In this document: positions 1 through 11,355 of the stretch, in pieces
How the letters are laid out: the number at the start of each line of letters is the position of its first letter
How positions within the stretch are numbered: position 1 is the stretch's first letter
NCBI RefSeq assembly: GCF_029633865.1
Contig: NC_079213.1
Coordinates: 95,947,820-96,011,819, forward strand
Source of the DNA: Lampris incognitus
Taxonomy: Eukaryota; Chordata; Actinopteri; Lampriformes; Lampridae
Length of the DNA stretch: 64,000 nucleotides
Direction: 5' to 3'
The notes under the pieces: generated by a model
Told to the model about the DNA's origin: nothing
What the model saw: the letters and a program-made list of their open reading frames with translations, nothing else
Database searches by the model: none
Translations under genes and position numbers: made by a program

Positions 1-1178
1 TAGAAGTTCTTAACAGTGCAAGGACCAGGACCCATTCCAAAATCATTTGGGAAGAGGGAAGCATGATGCAAAACATGTTTTGCATCGCCTTTGCTGGACT
101 GGGTTGAGTAGGAGAAGACAGACGGAACAAAGTCAGGACTGTCGAAGTCGTCAGATGTGTATTCCTGTGACTTACAGTTACGTTAACAGACCAAAACAGG
201 TCATTGACCTACCACTACTACGATAACAGTTACTAGCAACACAACTTAGTTCAACTCAAACTTGAACATAATTATGCTGTTGCTTGCAAACCCTGTTAGT
301 TATATATGCATAGGACTCAATAATTACGTTATTTAACATTTGTTGTTCCAAGTTAAAACAAGCAATGTAACATTATGGCTGATTAGCCTGTTAGCTGAGG
401 CCTAACGTTAAATTACCTGTTATGAAGTGATCACTGCAAATGCGGGCATTTTTAATTAGTTCCTCGCTCCAATCGCTTCTTCCGATTGCTTGCAACCAAA
501 GACGTCTCCGGTTAGCCTTGAAAGCGGTGCGAGTTGATGGAATTCGGTAAAACTTGAGCTTTTGTTTTCTTTGTCAAAACGATTCTGGCAACCGAATGCA
601 CAAGACATGATGATGCCGGCCGCTTCCTTGCTGCAACCGACATGCGCAGTAGACCCTGCGTGACTTTAAGAGTTAGGTAGACTGATAATTCCCCTATAGG
701 TACAAACAAAAGTTAACCATCATATTGATTTAAATATAAATGAAATTCAAGTAGATAAACAATTAACTTATGCCATTGTGTTTGGGGGTATTGCTTAGAT
801 ACTACTACAGTTAGATCATGTAATGTAATTACAATGCAATCCAACACAATTATGAATCCAATAATGAGTTACATTTAAGCTGATTTCATGGTTTTGCAGA
901 GGGTAGCAAGACGAGCTCCAGACTGAAGAGCCAGCAGCAGCAGCCGAGGTTGAATCGGGCGTGGAAACTGGTAACAACAATTCAGTGTTACTTTGTGTGT
1001 TTGTGTGCCAGAGCGAGTCAAAGAGTGACGCAGTTTTGATTAGCTAATGCTACTTATGCCTATACATTAGAATGAATGTTGTCAGTGGACTATATGCACT
1101 CTTTTCCGCATTCCGACTCAGCCAGCTCGATCATTTCCGGGCAGCGCCGCAAGTGATACTGACAACAACAGCGAAGCA
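1..1178. other. AT-rich stretch without a recognised gene
   Basis: I see no convincing coding exon or mobile element here. The sequence is AT-rich and mostly single copy by eye. A GC-richer patch at about 900-970 contains AGCAGCAGCAGC and could be an untranslated or upstream exon of the candidate gene that follows, but no splice structure proves this. Confidence 0.4.
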
Positions 1179-1329
1179 ATGGCATTTTTCACTTGGTCTC
1201 TTCAAGATCTACCCAAACTCACAGTTAACGATGTTAGTCGCGTTATCCATGAAGCCTGCCATACGTCAGTTACCAAAAAGGAGAAGGGCTTCCAACTTTA
1301 TATTTCAAGCTACATCCACAATTACAAAG
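1179..1329 (+). CDS. Candidate coding exon of a SWIM-zinc-finger-like family protein
   Basis: An ATG at 1179 opens 50 codons that run into a good splice donor (AAG|GTAAGA) with the exon ending at 1329. The predicted peptide starts MAFFTWSLQDLPKLT and ends in a SYIHNYK motif. As I recall, this layout (short acidic/aromatic start, LP-LT-DV core, then a YIH-Y motif just before an intron) occurs at the N-terminus of a large family of fish and invertebrate proteins that carry a SWIM zinc finger downstream. No SWIM finger is visible in this window. The call rests on motif resemblance and the splice donor only. It may be a decayed paralogue or part of an unannotated transposon. Confidence 0.35.
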
Positions 1330-1474
1330 GTAAGATCTGGACGTGTAATGTTAGCGCCTAGCATGTTTTTATACTAGCTAATGCTAGCATAGTCATAAGT
1401 TACTGCTAACATTATGTTTTTGTGTCAATCGCTTACAATTTTCCTAACGTCATTGTCAATCTGTTTCAATCAAG

Positions 1475-1602
1475 GATTCAACAGGAGAACTATTCATTAG
1501 GACTGAGTGCTATAGATCTATGAGGAAATGCAAAAAGCCTCACAGTTTGAGCATAAGGGAACGTTATCCTATAGGTTCAGTGCAGACTGGTTCATGAGAC
1601 AG
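1475..1602 (+). pseudogene. Candidate second exon of the SWIM-like gene, probably broken
   Basis: An AG acceptor (…TTTCAATCAAG) precedes position 1475. The frame from there contains TECYRSMRKCKKPHSL, which resembles the CYRSM-K--PH-L block that follows the YIH motif in the SWIM-like family. The frame stops with TGA near 1600. The preceding exon ends in phase 1, but this frame needs phase 0, so the two do not join cleanly with the splice sites I can see. Either a different acceptor is used or the locus is a pseudogene. No downstream C-x-C...C-x-H finger was found. Confidence 0.3.
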
Positions 1603-1739
1603 GTTCCTGTTCGTCAAATCAATAACGTTTCTGTGAATCATATCACTGCTATGAATCTAATTGTTAAAGGGTACGTTAAACTATGTATTTCATATGATAC
1701 CCCATACATCAGCCTAATGTGTAAAAATGTGTATAAGTA

Positions 1740-1906
1740 ATGGGATTCACATCAACTATATTGCCTTCTGAGTTCAGTCACTTCTTTTACACACATTCTG
1801 TGTCTGTGTTCCCTATTATTTTAAATGAGTAAAGTGAGATTAGTAATGATTTGGCTACAAGTTTGATTTACATATTAGTGCATAGCAAGTTTTTTTTTCT
1901 CATTCA
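1740..1906. other. Short AT-rich spacer
   Basis: No feature seen between the SWIM-like fragment and the gypsy RNase H remnant. Confidence 0.4.
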
Positions 1907-2008
1907 TAGATACGGCAGTCACTTCCTCGTCCGCACCGACCACACCTCACTTACCCGGCTCTTGAACTTTAAACTCCCTGAGGGTCAAGTGGCCTGATGG
2001 CTGGAGAC
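1907..2008 (+). pseudogene. Ty3/gypsy RNase H fragment
   Basis: The frame starting TAC at 1911 reads YGSHFLVRTDHTSLTRLLNF followed by K-LPEGQVA and then a TGA where an arginine codon usually stands. This is the C-terminal part of a gypsy RNase H domain, with the TDH motif that carries the last catalytic aspartate. It sits just upstream of an integrase remnant on the same strand, so both come from one decayed element. An inserted AT-rich segment (about 2009-2310) separates them. Confidence 0.65.
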
Positions 2009-2310
2009 TAGTGCTGCATGATTTGATGAAAAATTGCGACTGCAATATAATAAACAAATTTATACATATATAAATAAAATGTGTCATGTTGCCACGACAT
2101 GTAGCAACTTTCATTTTGCATGTTTTACACAGTACCTCTTTCAATTCAATGTCACTGAGCTTGAATCCAAAATATTGCCATATAACAGAGGTCTTTTTTT
2201 TGCCAATAGTTCATCAGCGTTACCCTGCTTCATTGTCATCGGTTTCCATTTTTGCCTTCTTTCTGGTCTGCACACAGCACACCGGATAGTCATGTGACTG
2301 TAGACTGCAC
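2009..2310. mobile_element. Probable short DNA-transposon/MITE insertion in the gypsy remnant
   Basis: The AT-rich segment interrupts the RNase H to integrase reading. It begins with TAGTGCTGCATGATTTGATG, which resembles the start of non-autonomous DNA elements common in fish. No clean terminal inverted repeat or target duplication could be delimited by eye. Confidence 0.3.
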
Positions 2311-2326
2311 ACGATTCACTGCCTAA

Positions 2327-3590
2327 ACAGACTGGAGTGACCCCTTACCCTTTGGTGCTCTGTCCCCAGATTCTCCAGATGGTCCATGGCTTGGTGGAGG
2401 CAGGGCACTACGGGAATACCAATACCCTCCACCACCTCCGGAACCACTTCTGCTGGCCTGGCTGTCGTCAAGACGTGAAGCTTCACATACACTGCTGCGA
2501 CTCCTGCACCACCCAGAAGGCACCAACCCAGCGCTCCCACGCCCCACTGCAGCAGTACTTCGTGGGGGCCCCGATGCAGCAGGTATGGGTGGACCTCCTT
2601 GGGCCTTTCTCTGTCACCGACTCTGGTAACCGCTTCATCCTTGTGGCTATGGACTACTTGACAAAGTGGCTAGAGGCATACGCAGTACGCCATGCCGGAT
2701 CAGATGCCACCGCGACAGTGAAGAGATCGGTGGAAGAGATGTTCGCCCGCTTCGGAGTTCCTGCTGAGCTCCACAGTGACCAGGGACAGAGCTTCTAGTC
2801 CCAGGTCTTAGTGAGGTCTGCCAGCGGCTGGGGGTGAAGAAGACGAAGACTAAACCACTTCATTTTCCAAGTGACAGGCTGGTGGAGCGGTTCAACCGTA
2901 CCCTGGCCACTCAACTTGCCATCCTCACCAGCCAACATCAGCAGGACTGGCACCGCCACCTGCCCTTGGTCCTGTGGTCCTACTGGACTACTGTCCAGGA
3001 GTCCAGACAGTGCACGCCCGCTGCCCTCATGTTTGGGCAGGAACTCCGGAAACCGGTGGACTTGGTGTGGGACCCCGCCTGAGATTGCCGGGGGAAAGGA
3101 GATTGACTACCTCCAGAAACTGAGGGATCACCTGCAAGTGATTCAAATTCTACACCCGCCAGATCCAGTCCAACTCCAGGGTACGGCAGAAGAGGGCCTA
3201 TGACACCCGGTGCCTAGAGCAGGCCTTCGTGCAAGGGGACAAGGTATTGGTGTACTGTCCCAATCACAAGAAGGGGATTTCCCCCAAGCTTCGCAGCCAC
3301 TGGTAGGGGCCCGAAGAGGTCGTGGGACAGCTGTCTGAGGTGGTGTACTGGGTGCGCATGCCTGGCCAGGGGCGCATGGTGGTGCTGCACAGACAGACTT
3401 TCTCCATACCCCTTGCTCCGCCTGATGTTTGGGCCAGGGGTGACAGTAGCACCCAATGCGCCGATCAGTGTGCGCTTCCTGTAAGCCCCGGGCAGCCTGT
3501 TCGCCAATGACGGCCCCCTGAACATTTGAGGGACTATGTCTGGGTGATAGGGTCATCAAGGACAACTGACCCCTCGGGTGGGGGCTATGT
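2327..3590 (+). pseudogene. Decayed Ty3/gypsy integrase
   Basis: The first frame (2337-2798) has a histidine/cysteine zinc-binding region (H-Y-N…H, then CDSC), the core aspartates in WVDLLGPF and HSDQG, and ends at a TAG directly after the SDQGQSF motif. The reading continues in another frame at 2834-3082 with LVERFNRTLATQLA, which carries the catalytic glutamate, and then APAALMFGQELR-like target-binding sequence. A further frame change leads to a GDKVLVYCPNHKKG/LRSHW segment (about 3230-3310), the GPY/F-type C-terminal module, again with a stop after HW. At least three breaks are visible, so this copy is inactive. No reverse transcriptase is left beside it. Confidence 0.75.
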
Positions 3591-4090
3591 AGCAACTGGG
3601 GAAGACGGTCGCTGGACTGATGACGGCTATGTGCTGGGAAAGCACAAGGGATTATGGGACCGTTACGTTCATGTTCAGATCATTATTTTGTTAATGTTGT
3701 GTTCATGTTTTGATTATTGTTGTATTGGTGTTTGGCTGTTTGACTCAGACTGGATAGACAACCATTTTTTTGACTAACTGTAGGACCATGACTAAGATTG
3801 ATGTATTCCAGAGTGACCTTGTTAGGGGAAGCCATTGTTCAGGAACCACTGGGGAGGAGCAGAATAAAGGAGCACTCTTGGGGTCATGCGGTGTATGAAA
3901 CACAGGAGCTGCCATTTAAACTAAATCCTTGCCTCCTCCTTTCCCGTCAGTTCTGTTCACTTCTGACTGTGTTTAAATTATGGGACACGGGAGTTGCGAT
4001 CGAAAGAGATCTCTGCTTCTCGTCCTCCACGCAAACTCGCCACAATATTGTTAACTGTGATTGATTGTGTTCTCTTTGTGACTAATGAGT
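3588..4090 (+). repeat. Possible 3' LTR remnant of the decayed gypsy element
   Basis: Directly after the integrase C-terminus there is a purine-rich run (GGGTGGGGG at about 3578-3586) followed by TGTAGCAACTGGGG, as expected for a polypurine tract and LTR start. An AGAATAAAG polyadenylation-like signal lies near 3860. No second LTR copy is in the window, so the right end is a guess. Confidence 0.3.
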
Positions 4091-5090
4091 GAACTGCCCT
4101 AGAAGACACACCTGATCCCTATTTCCTGGTTGGGAAAGGTGAATGGGTTTAAAAAAAAACAAAAAAACAAAAACTACTCACTCATTTCACTATGACTTTG
4201 ACAAAGACCCTAGTCGAAACGCGTCAGTCTTTTTAAATAAAGCATATTAAAAAAGAACTCCTTTGGTGTGATATTTTTTTACATCAGTTTGATGGCGATT
4301 TTAAAATGTGATTTATTTTAATTAGTACCTCATCTCACAGAAACAGTTTTTGCTGTGCCTGCATCTAAAAGAAATTTGAAGCGTGCGGAGAACTGTCAAC
4401 TTGTAAAAGGGCATGTAACAACTACAAAATGGGTCAGTGAAGAAGTGGAAGAGGGAACGTCCTTATTAAGAACCCATGATACAGAGTTACTCTGGTTTTA
4501 TTATCTTCAGACAGATGCAGGGCACCCTCATGTGGCTGCTTCATTTATGCACAACATTAAAGGGTGGGGCAGGTTGGGGCAAGTCCACAGTATTCAGTGG
4601 TGATATGTTTCATTTTAAAATGTACAGTACATACATGCCAGTGAAAGCTTAGAATATCTTGCATTTGTAGATAAAAATGAAATGTCATACTTTGAGATAT
4701 TAACATGCTCCAATTTACTCTATAGTCATTGAGCATTGAAAAACTATATTTGGACCTAGATTAATCATAACAAATGGATTTATGCGTGCAATAGAAAAGC
4801 CTCAAGATGTGTGAAGGCTAGCATTTGGAGTAGGGTCACTTAAACGCTGAAAGCCACAATCAACCTTCACATGTTTGCATATCTACTACAAAAAAGATAT
4901 CTTCTGTTTCTCCTAATTGTATACAAGACCTCCACTAGGTGATTCAAATTTTTTGACACAATCTTCGCAGCAGCTGGATCTCTGGCAAACACAAACAACA
5001 AGATTATGCCTACACCCAAGTAACAGTTTATAGATAATTAATCAAAAAAGAAACACACAAGAGAGACTGTGTCTGTGTTTGTGAGCGAGC

Positions 5091-5094
<4 letters not shown>
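4091..5094. other. No gene recognised; A-rich and repeat-like tail
   Basis: An A-rich run at about 4150-4173 is followed by AGTCGAAACGCGTCAGTC (about 4212-4229), a motif found in tails of dispersed vertebrate repeats, and AATAAAG near 4240. An 82-codon open frame at 4355-4603 has no recognised domain. I would not annotate it as a gene. Confidence 0.35.
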
Positions 5095-5171
<77 letters not shown>

Positions 5172-5180
5172 TGAGTGAGT

Positions 5181-5221
<41 letters not shown>

Positions 5222-5272
5222 TGTGAGACAGACTGCGTGTGTGAGAGAGAGAGAGAGCGTGAGAGAGAGAAA
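5093..5272. repeat. (TG)n / (GAGT)n / (GA)n compound microsatellite
   Basis: About 38 TG units are followed by GAGT repeats and GA runs, with minor interruptions. Open frames across it are repeat artefacts. Confidence 0.97.
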
Positions 5273-5632
5273 AGACCTATTGCATTGCAACACAGAAGTT
5301 ACAATGCAAGAATGGCCGACATAAAACAATGACAGGTGCAAAGCTTAGCAAACAATTTAAAGACAAGACCGTATGGCTACCAGAGTTGTAGTACTTTTGG
5401 TGGGGGAGCATGTTTGATATCTTCATTGTTTAAAGACCTCAGGCAACAAAACTGCTGATATACCTACTGGTAAAAAAAAAGTGTTTTTTTTTGGCCATGG
5501 TTAAAAGCCAATTTAGCTAGCTGTGATCGTGGCCAGTAATAACCTTTTTAAATCTTTTAAAAATGTTGACTGACTAAACAAGATTTTATGTGCAAACTAT
5601 TAGGTTCCTCATTATAAAATATAATTTCCTTG
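5273..5632. other. No gene seen
   Basis: AT-rich, apparently single-copy sequence leading up to the CAAG target duplication of the gypsy element. Confidence 0.4.
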
Positions 5633-5636
5633 CAAG

Positions 5637-7221
5637 TGTAACCTGCACGACAGGGGAATGGGCCTATGCTTGCGCAGGGACAGTTTACAGTCTAATGTCT
5701 AAGTTCAGTGGAGATTGGTGTAGGTTTTTTTCTAGATCAGGTTCTAGTACTCACCCCAAAGACAACACACACACTCGTGGGTATAGTTTACAATAAAAAA
5801 AAAAACAATTTATTTCAACAGCTCAAAGTCAAGTTATTTCAATATCAATACTAAATGAGATGTGTTATATTATATATATATATATTTTACTCTATTATAC
5901 TTTTTAAAAGTTCTTCCTAATATTCTATTTATTGTCTATATCTATCTATATTCTATTTTATACCCTTCTAATATATTACTTATGCAGCCATATTCTACAC
6001 TAACAAATTAAACAAAATAATCCAAAATAAAGTATGAGTGCACTCAAAGAAAATAATAAAGAAAAGAAAAGGGGGAATGATTCAGTCTTCCAATCTGTGC
6101 AAGGTGCAATGCCCAGATCCTACCACAATCACAGGGGCAAGTTAATGTAGAGGCGACGATGATGAATTCAAATCCAGGGCGATGATGGGGGCAATCCAAA
6201 GGGGGTATCCAAGGGTTCCAAAAGGTGTAGCAAGGGGGGGTTGTTTGGGGTACTAAAAAAAACAGTCTGCACAAAATTGTACAGATTCCTTATTAATTGC
6301 AATCTCTATCAAACAATTACAAACAAAATAAAAATACCCAAATCTAGAGTCAATTCTCAGAATTAAATCATTTCCTACATATAACTAATATGCGGCTGAA
6401 TGACAACAGCCTATTGCTGTAAGAACAGTTAAAAACAATGTCATCGCAGCCAGGCTGCATGACGGTCAGACGGCACTATCAACGTGAATTCACGTCTAGC
6501 TGGCTGCTATGGGTTCCATGGATGCCATGTAGCCCGACTTGGCTCGGTGGCTAGTGGCAACCGGAGCTTACAGTTTTTTTTTAACAACAAGCATTATATT
6601 ATATTAAAATGTCTAACATTCCTATATCAAATAAACCCTATGGATCGGGTGTCCTGACTGGTTTTAAAGCTCTGAATCATATGGGAAACTGTTAAGGATC
6701 ATAGATATAAGTTTTAGCTGGGTTAGCTTAGCAACCAATCGAAAATTGTCAGTCTTTAGATTTCAAGATTTTAAACTCTTATCTCACCAGGATTCCAGCA
6801 GCGTACAAAACACAAGAGACAAGAGTCTTCCTTCTTCCTTCAACAGGAGATCATCTGTCTTTGGATAAAATCAAGATATCCTACATAAATGGCTATGATT
6901 ACATGGAACACAGAAAGCTGTTTACTTTTAGCTTTGGCTAGCGGCTCACCAAGGAAGCTTCGTGGGAGGGATCTTTATGTCGTAGTTCAAATGTCCTGTA
7001 GTTCAAATATCAATAATTCAAGTATCCATAGTCAAAGTTGTCCGGATTTCAAAATATCCGTATTTCTCTTCTCTTCCGGTCTTTCTCTCGTCAGATTCAT
7101 TCTCTCTTCTCTATTGTTGATGGTTGTTTTTATGGTTTAAACTCTGTAGCTCGTGTGCCTCCTAGAGGCTACTAGTGGAACTTACATATGTCACAGGGTA
7201 CATGTAATCATGTGGGTTACA
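5637..7221 (-). repeat. 3' LTR of the gypsy element
   Basis: The first copy of the long direct repeat is 1585 bp. Relative to the other LTR it has extra bases near 6990-7010 and 7065-7080 and a shorter TA run near 5874. The polypurine tract lies immediately inside it. A small frame common to both LTRs (6044-6274 here) is a coincidence of LTR sequence, not a gene. Confidence 0.93.
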
Positions 7222-7233
7222 TTCTCCCCCTCT
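7222..7233 (-). other. Polypurine tract of the gypsy element
   Basis: On the minus strand AGAGGGGGAGAA abuts the 3' LTR start TGTAACC. This is the expected plus-strand primer for reverse transcription. Confidence 0.85.
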
Positions 7234-7359
7234 AAACCGCATCAGTCTCTGCATGCATCTAAACACTGTATGGTCTTGCAGAGGGCACTCTAGAAGGATC
7301 AGGGACATTTCTGCCCAAACTTTCGAAAAATGAGGCCATGGCTAGGACTAAAGGCCTTC

Positions 7360-9054
7360 CTAGTTCACCATAACAGAGTCTCTCAGGGGATGTCTTTCTC
7401 TGATAGATCTTCTGATCGGTTCGCTCTCAGACGGGTCAGCCTGGCCTGTCACACCAGTGGGTGGTGCACTCTCGGGTTCAAGTGGGTTGTTTTCAGGTGA
7501 ACGTCCTTCAATGGGTCCAAATTGAGGCACAACAGCAGTAGATGACACGGGGTCTCACTCAGGTAAATGTCTTCGAACAGGTTCAGAGAATTCATCTGTG
7601 ACTACTTCTGTCTCACGCCCAATTGGTTTCTTTTCAAGTAACTGATTGTGAACAGACTCAGGGGTATGGGGGTACTTCACTAATGAGTGGACTATCAGAT
7701 TGGGAGAACTCCGATGGACTTGGATTCAACCCGACTGGGTTCAACAGTTCTGTGGCACGTGCTAGAGGGGTGGCCTGTGTGGTTGTCCTAGTGCTTTGGG
7801 GAAACCTCGTGGAGATCTGTGGATAGCAATCCTCATCCTCGTCACTGCTGGGCATATCTGGGTCAACAATATTGTTGTGCCTGGTCTGCTGCGAGACTGC
7901 TTCCCTGCGTCTCAGCCTCCTTGTTGGTAAGTTTGTTTCAGGTTCTGAGACTTTATCTGTAACAGGTAGAGAGCCGCAGGGCAGAAGAAGGTCTCTGTGA
8001 AGGGTACGGTGTGGACCTTCACCCTGTTCTTGCTTGACGACATACACTGGGCCATCTCCCATCCTCTTCACCACAGTATGGACTTGCTTTTCCCATCTGT
8101 CCGCAAGTTTATGTTTTCCTCTTAAATTGACATTCTTCACCAGGACTCTATCTCCGGGAACAAGTTCTGCGGCTCTGATCTTTTTATCAAACCTGGCTTT
8201 ATTCTTCTCTCCCATCTTCTTAGAGCTTTCAGAAGCAAGTGCATAGCGGTCTTGGAGGCGCTGTCGAAGATGTTTAACATACTCCGAATGCGACTTGAAT
8301 CCAATTTGGTCTGGTGTAAGGCCTAGAACCAGATCAATGGGTAGTCTTGGCTGTCTACCAAACAACAATTCATATGGAGAGTAGCCTGTGGTGTCATTTT
8401 TCGTGCAATTGTATGCATGGACTAGCGGTTTGACAAAGTCCCTCCAATGATATTTATCCTTGTCTTCTAGTGTCCCAAGCATGCTGAGAAGGGTCCTGTT
8501 AAATCTCTCGACAGGGTTTCCACGTGGATGGTATGGCGTGGTTCTGATCTTTTCGGTTCCAATCAGACAGCACAACTCCTTGATGGTGTGGGATTCAAAA
8601 TCTCTCCCCTGGTCACTGAGAAGGCGACTTGGAAAACCATACTGTACAATGAAGTTTTCCCACAGTGTTTTGGCAACCGTATTCGCCTTTTGGTCTTTTG
8701 TGGGGATGGCAACGGCAAACTTGGTGAAGTGATCCGTGATGACGAGGATGTTTCTAGTGTCCTTACTATTAGGCTCAATACAGAGGTAATCCATACACAC
8801 CAGTTCAAGGGGATAACTGGTCTGTATATTCTCCATATGAGCAGCATGCTGGGAATTGGCTTTCCGCCTCATGCATCTTTCACAAGTCCTACACTTCTGT
8901 TCAACAGACTGAAACATCTTTGGCCAGAAAAATCTGGAACGAACAAGATGAAGGACACGCTCAGCGCCAAGATGACCGACTTCATCATGAAGGCCTTGCA
9001 ATGCTCTTTCTCTGTGGCTACTAGGCAGCACCAGCTGATAGATCTGATTCCCAC
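7360..9054 (-). pseudogene. Integrase of the gypsy element, main part and C-terminal tail
   Basis: The frame runs from the SINE boundary at 9054 down to 7658. It shows a zinc-binding module (HDEVGHLG…CRTCERC), the catalytic core with VCMDYL, LSDQGRDF and PVERFNRTL (all three acidic residues present), then a GPY/F-like region (GDRVLVKNVNLRGKH…). A serine/proline-rich tail ends at a stop near 7658. A further minus frame at 7360-7548 contains RRSIRERHPLRDSVMVN, probably the displaced end of the same polyprotein. The integrase would insert the cDNA; the CAAG duplication shows its 4-base stagger. The N-terminal end is separated from the rest by a SINE, so no continuous product can be made from this copy. 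Confidence 0.88.
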
Positions 9055-9453
9055 AGGGTCCGCGGTGGCGTAGCGGTCTAAGCGTCGGCTTGGTGTCGAT
9101 GCAGTTGCCCACTGGGGACTGGGGTTCGCGCCCCGGTCTCGTCAGATCCGACTATGGCCGGACTCGATGAAGCAGCAATCATTGGCAACGCTGTCTTCGG
9201 GAGGGGGGCGGAGTCGGCTTGTGTTCGTCATGTGAATGCGTCTCTGTGTGTGTCGGAAAAACAGTGGTTCGGCTTGGATTCGCCTTGTCACGAAAGTGGG
9301 GAGGCGCTTTCCTTCGAGACTGCCGGCCGGAGAGATGCAGTTGGCGAACGCATGCAATACGAGGGTGGGTGTTTGAATTAAAATAGGGATCAATTGGCCA
9401 CTAAATTGGGAGAAAAAAGGGGAAAATCAGAAATAAATTAAAAAAAAAAAAAA
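9055..9453 (+). mobile_element. tRNA-derived SINE inserted in gypsy pol
   Basis: The head has an RNA polymerase III A box (GTGGCGTAGCGGTCTAAG, about 9064-9081) and B box (GGGTTCGCGCCCC, about 9122-9134). The tail has an ATTGGGAGAAAAAAGGGG block and a poly(A). A perfect 15-base target duplication, AGATCTGATTCCCAC, flanks it (9040-9054 and 9454-9468), which shows LINE-dependent retroposition. It splits the integrase N-terminus. Apparent ORF starts just left of it begin inside SINE sequence and are artefacts. Confidence 0.92.
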
Positions 9454-9468
9454 AGATCTGATTCCCAC

Positions 9469-9580
9469 GATCGAGACATTTCCTGAACAGTACTCCATCT
9501 ATAAGCTCTAGTCTATTCCATTCTCTAAGGAGCAGCTTGACTTCTGACAGTTCAGAGGACATCTCTTGAAAAGTGGGTTT
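9469..9580 (-). pseudogene. Integrase N-terminal segment upstream of the SINE
   Basis: The minus-strand translation carries an REWNRL…LIDGVLFRK-type segment that normally leads into the zinc-binding module. It continues beyond the SINE as GNQIYQLVLP. It therefore joins the reverse transcriptase/RNase H part to the integrase part of one pol. Confidence 0.6.
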
Positions 9581-10990
9581 TCAGTTTCCTTGAATGAAAC
9601 TGATCATACGTCTGATAGATGGATCCTGTCTTTGAGACTGATACCAGTCATTGTGAGTCATTCCAGGGAGGGTGCCTTGTCCAGAGAACACAAAGTCATC
9701 AGGGATGGCAGAAGCATCTAAAGCTAAGGATTCAGCGAGAATGGGGAGTTCTGGCTGCAAATAGTCAACCAAAATGGTCACAGAGTGGCGTTGACATAAA
9801 GCAGACAGCATGTCACCAGAAACAGTTTTGCTTTCTCCATCCAAAACCCTTTGCTTCAGCTCTTCTATCCTCGCTTTCTCCTGCTTGAACTCATCTTCTT
9901 CTGACAGACTCTGAGGTCTTCTGGACAACCCATCGGCATCTTGATTGCTGATCCCAGCCCTATACTTTATGGTGAATCTGTAGGTTGACAGAGCGGCTAA
10001 CCAGCGATGTCCTGCTGCATTAAGCTTTGCTGTGGTCAACACATAGGTTAGGGAGTTATTTTCTGTTAAAACCTGAAATTCTGTTCCATAGAGGTAATCA
10101 TGAAATTTCTCACAGATGGCCCATTTCAAGGCGAGGTACTCTTGCTTGTGGGCAGGATAGTTTTGTTCACTTCTGGATAGCTCTCTGCTGGCATAAGCTA
10201 CAACCCTCAGCTTCCAGTCGTGTTCCTGATAGAGCGCAGCACCGAGACCATCGCGGCTGGCATCAGTATGCAGGACGTAAGGAAGATTGGGATTGGCGAA
10301 GGCAAGAACAGGGGCCGAAGTCAGTTTATCTATGAGAGTTCTAAAAGCAACGTCACACTCTTCAGTCCACTCATTTCCAAAAGGTAAGGTGGGATTGATG
10401 GAAGTCTTGACCCTGTCCTTCTTGTAAATCTTTCCTCTTTTCCTTGGAGCAACATAGCCAGCAGTTAGAGCATTCAATGGCTTTGCTATTTTAGAGTACC
10501 CTTCCACAAAATGTCGGTAATATCCAGCAAATCCTAGGAAGCATTTGAGCTCTTTTCTGTTGGTGGGTTGAGGCCATTCTCTCAAAGCAGAGACTTTGCT
10601 TGGATCTGTGTGGACTCCATTGGCATCTACAACATGGCCAAGGTATTTAACAGAAGTCTGGAAAAAATGGCATTTTTCAGGGGACAACTTTAGGCCATAG
10701 TCTTTGAGCCGGTTCAACACTTTCATCAATCTGGCCTCGTGCTCTTCTAGTGTGTCAGAGAAGACAATCAGGTCATCCAGAAATACTAGTACTTCATTGA
10801 GATGCAGGTCTCCAACACATTTCTCCATCAGTCTCTGAAAGGTGCTTGGTGCATTTGTCACACATTGGGGCATACGATTAAACTCATAGAAGCCTAGAGG
10901 GCAGACAAAAGCGGTCTTGTGCTTATCTTCCTCTGCAACTTCTACTTGATAGTAGCCTGACTTCAGATCCATGACAAAAAACCATTTGGC
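9581..10990 (-). pseudogene. Reverse transcriptase (C-terminal two thirds) and RNase H of the gypsy element
   Basis: The frame starts at MDLKSGYYQVEV and includes the palm motif EVLVFLDDLIVFS (FLDD in place of the usual YLDD, both aspartates present), the thumb/connection (LGFAGYYRHF) and RNase H. RNase H shows LHTDASRDGLGAALY and QEYLALKWAI. The third acidic site reads LTENNSLTYV, where gypsy enzymes normally have TDNN; the aspartate is glutamate here. The frame ends in a stop after SFIQGN. This enzyme would copy element RNA into cDNA in gag particles. The substitution and the upstream deletion argue against activity. Confidence 0.9.
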
Positions 10991-11339
10991 TCCACTAAGA
11001 GCAGAGAAGGTGTCTTCGATGTTGGGGAGGGCATAGGCGTCTTATTGCACCATTCTTCTTCTTGACAACTACAATGGGGGAAGCAAATGGAGACTCTGAC
11101 TCGCGAATAATTCCAGCGTCTAGCAGCTCTCTTAGGTGTCGTTTGACAGCTTCTCTGTCAGAGGGATGAATGGGTCTGGGTCGCTCTCTAAAAGGGGCCT
11201 CATCCTGGAGTCGGATGCGATGTTTTACTGCAGTCGTATGACCATGAGACAAGTCATCAACAGCAAACACCTCTGGCATGTTGTTCAGCTTCTGTGTGAT
11301 CCGTTTTTTCCACTCTTCTGGAATGGGGGAATCTTCCAA
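10991..11339 (-). pseudogene. N-terminal part of the gypsy reverse transcriptase with an internal deletion
   Basis: The frame contains HRIRLQDEAPFRERPRPIHP and SPFASPIVVVKKKNGAIR, the conserved fingers. It then jumps out of frame into sequence that, read in the next frame, gives AYALPNIEDTFSALSG. The block with the first catalytic palm segment (the VDYRKLN-type motif) is missing between them. About 50 bases seem deleted at about 11035. This is a disabling lesson in an otherwise young element. Confidence 0.82.
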
Positions 11340-11355
11340 ATCAAAGTTGGTGGTG

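Noticed and set aside
3143..3595. 150-codon minus frame opposite the integrase remnant
   Set aside because: Shadow of the plus-strand gypsy sequence.
6044..6274. 76-codon minus frame, repeated at 14438-14668
   Set aside because: Lies inside both LTRs of the gypsy element; repetition is due to the LTR, with no recognised domain.
8528..9073. 181-codon plus frame opposite gypsy integrase
   Set aside because: Antisense shadow of the real minus-strand integrase.
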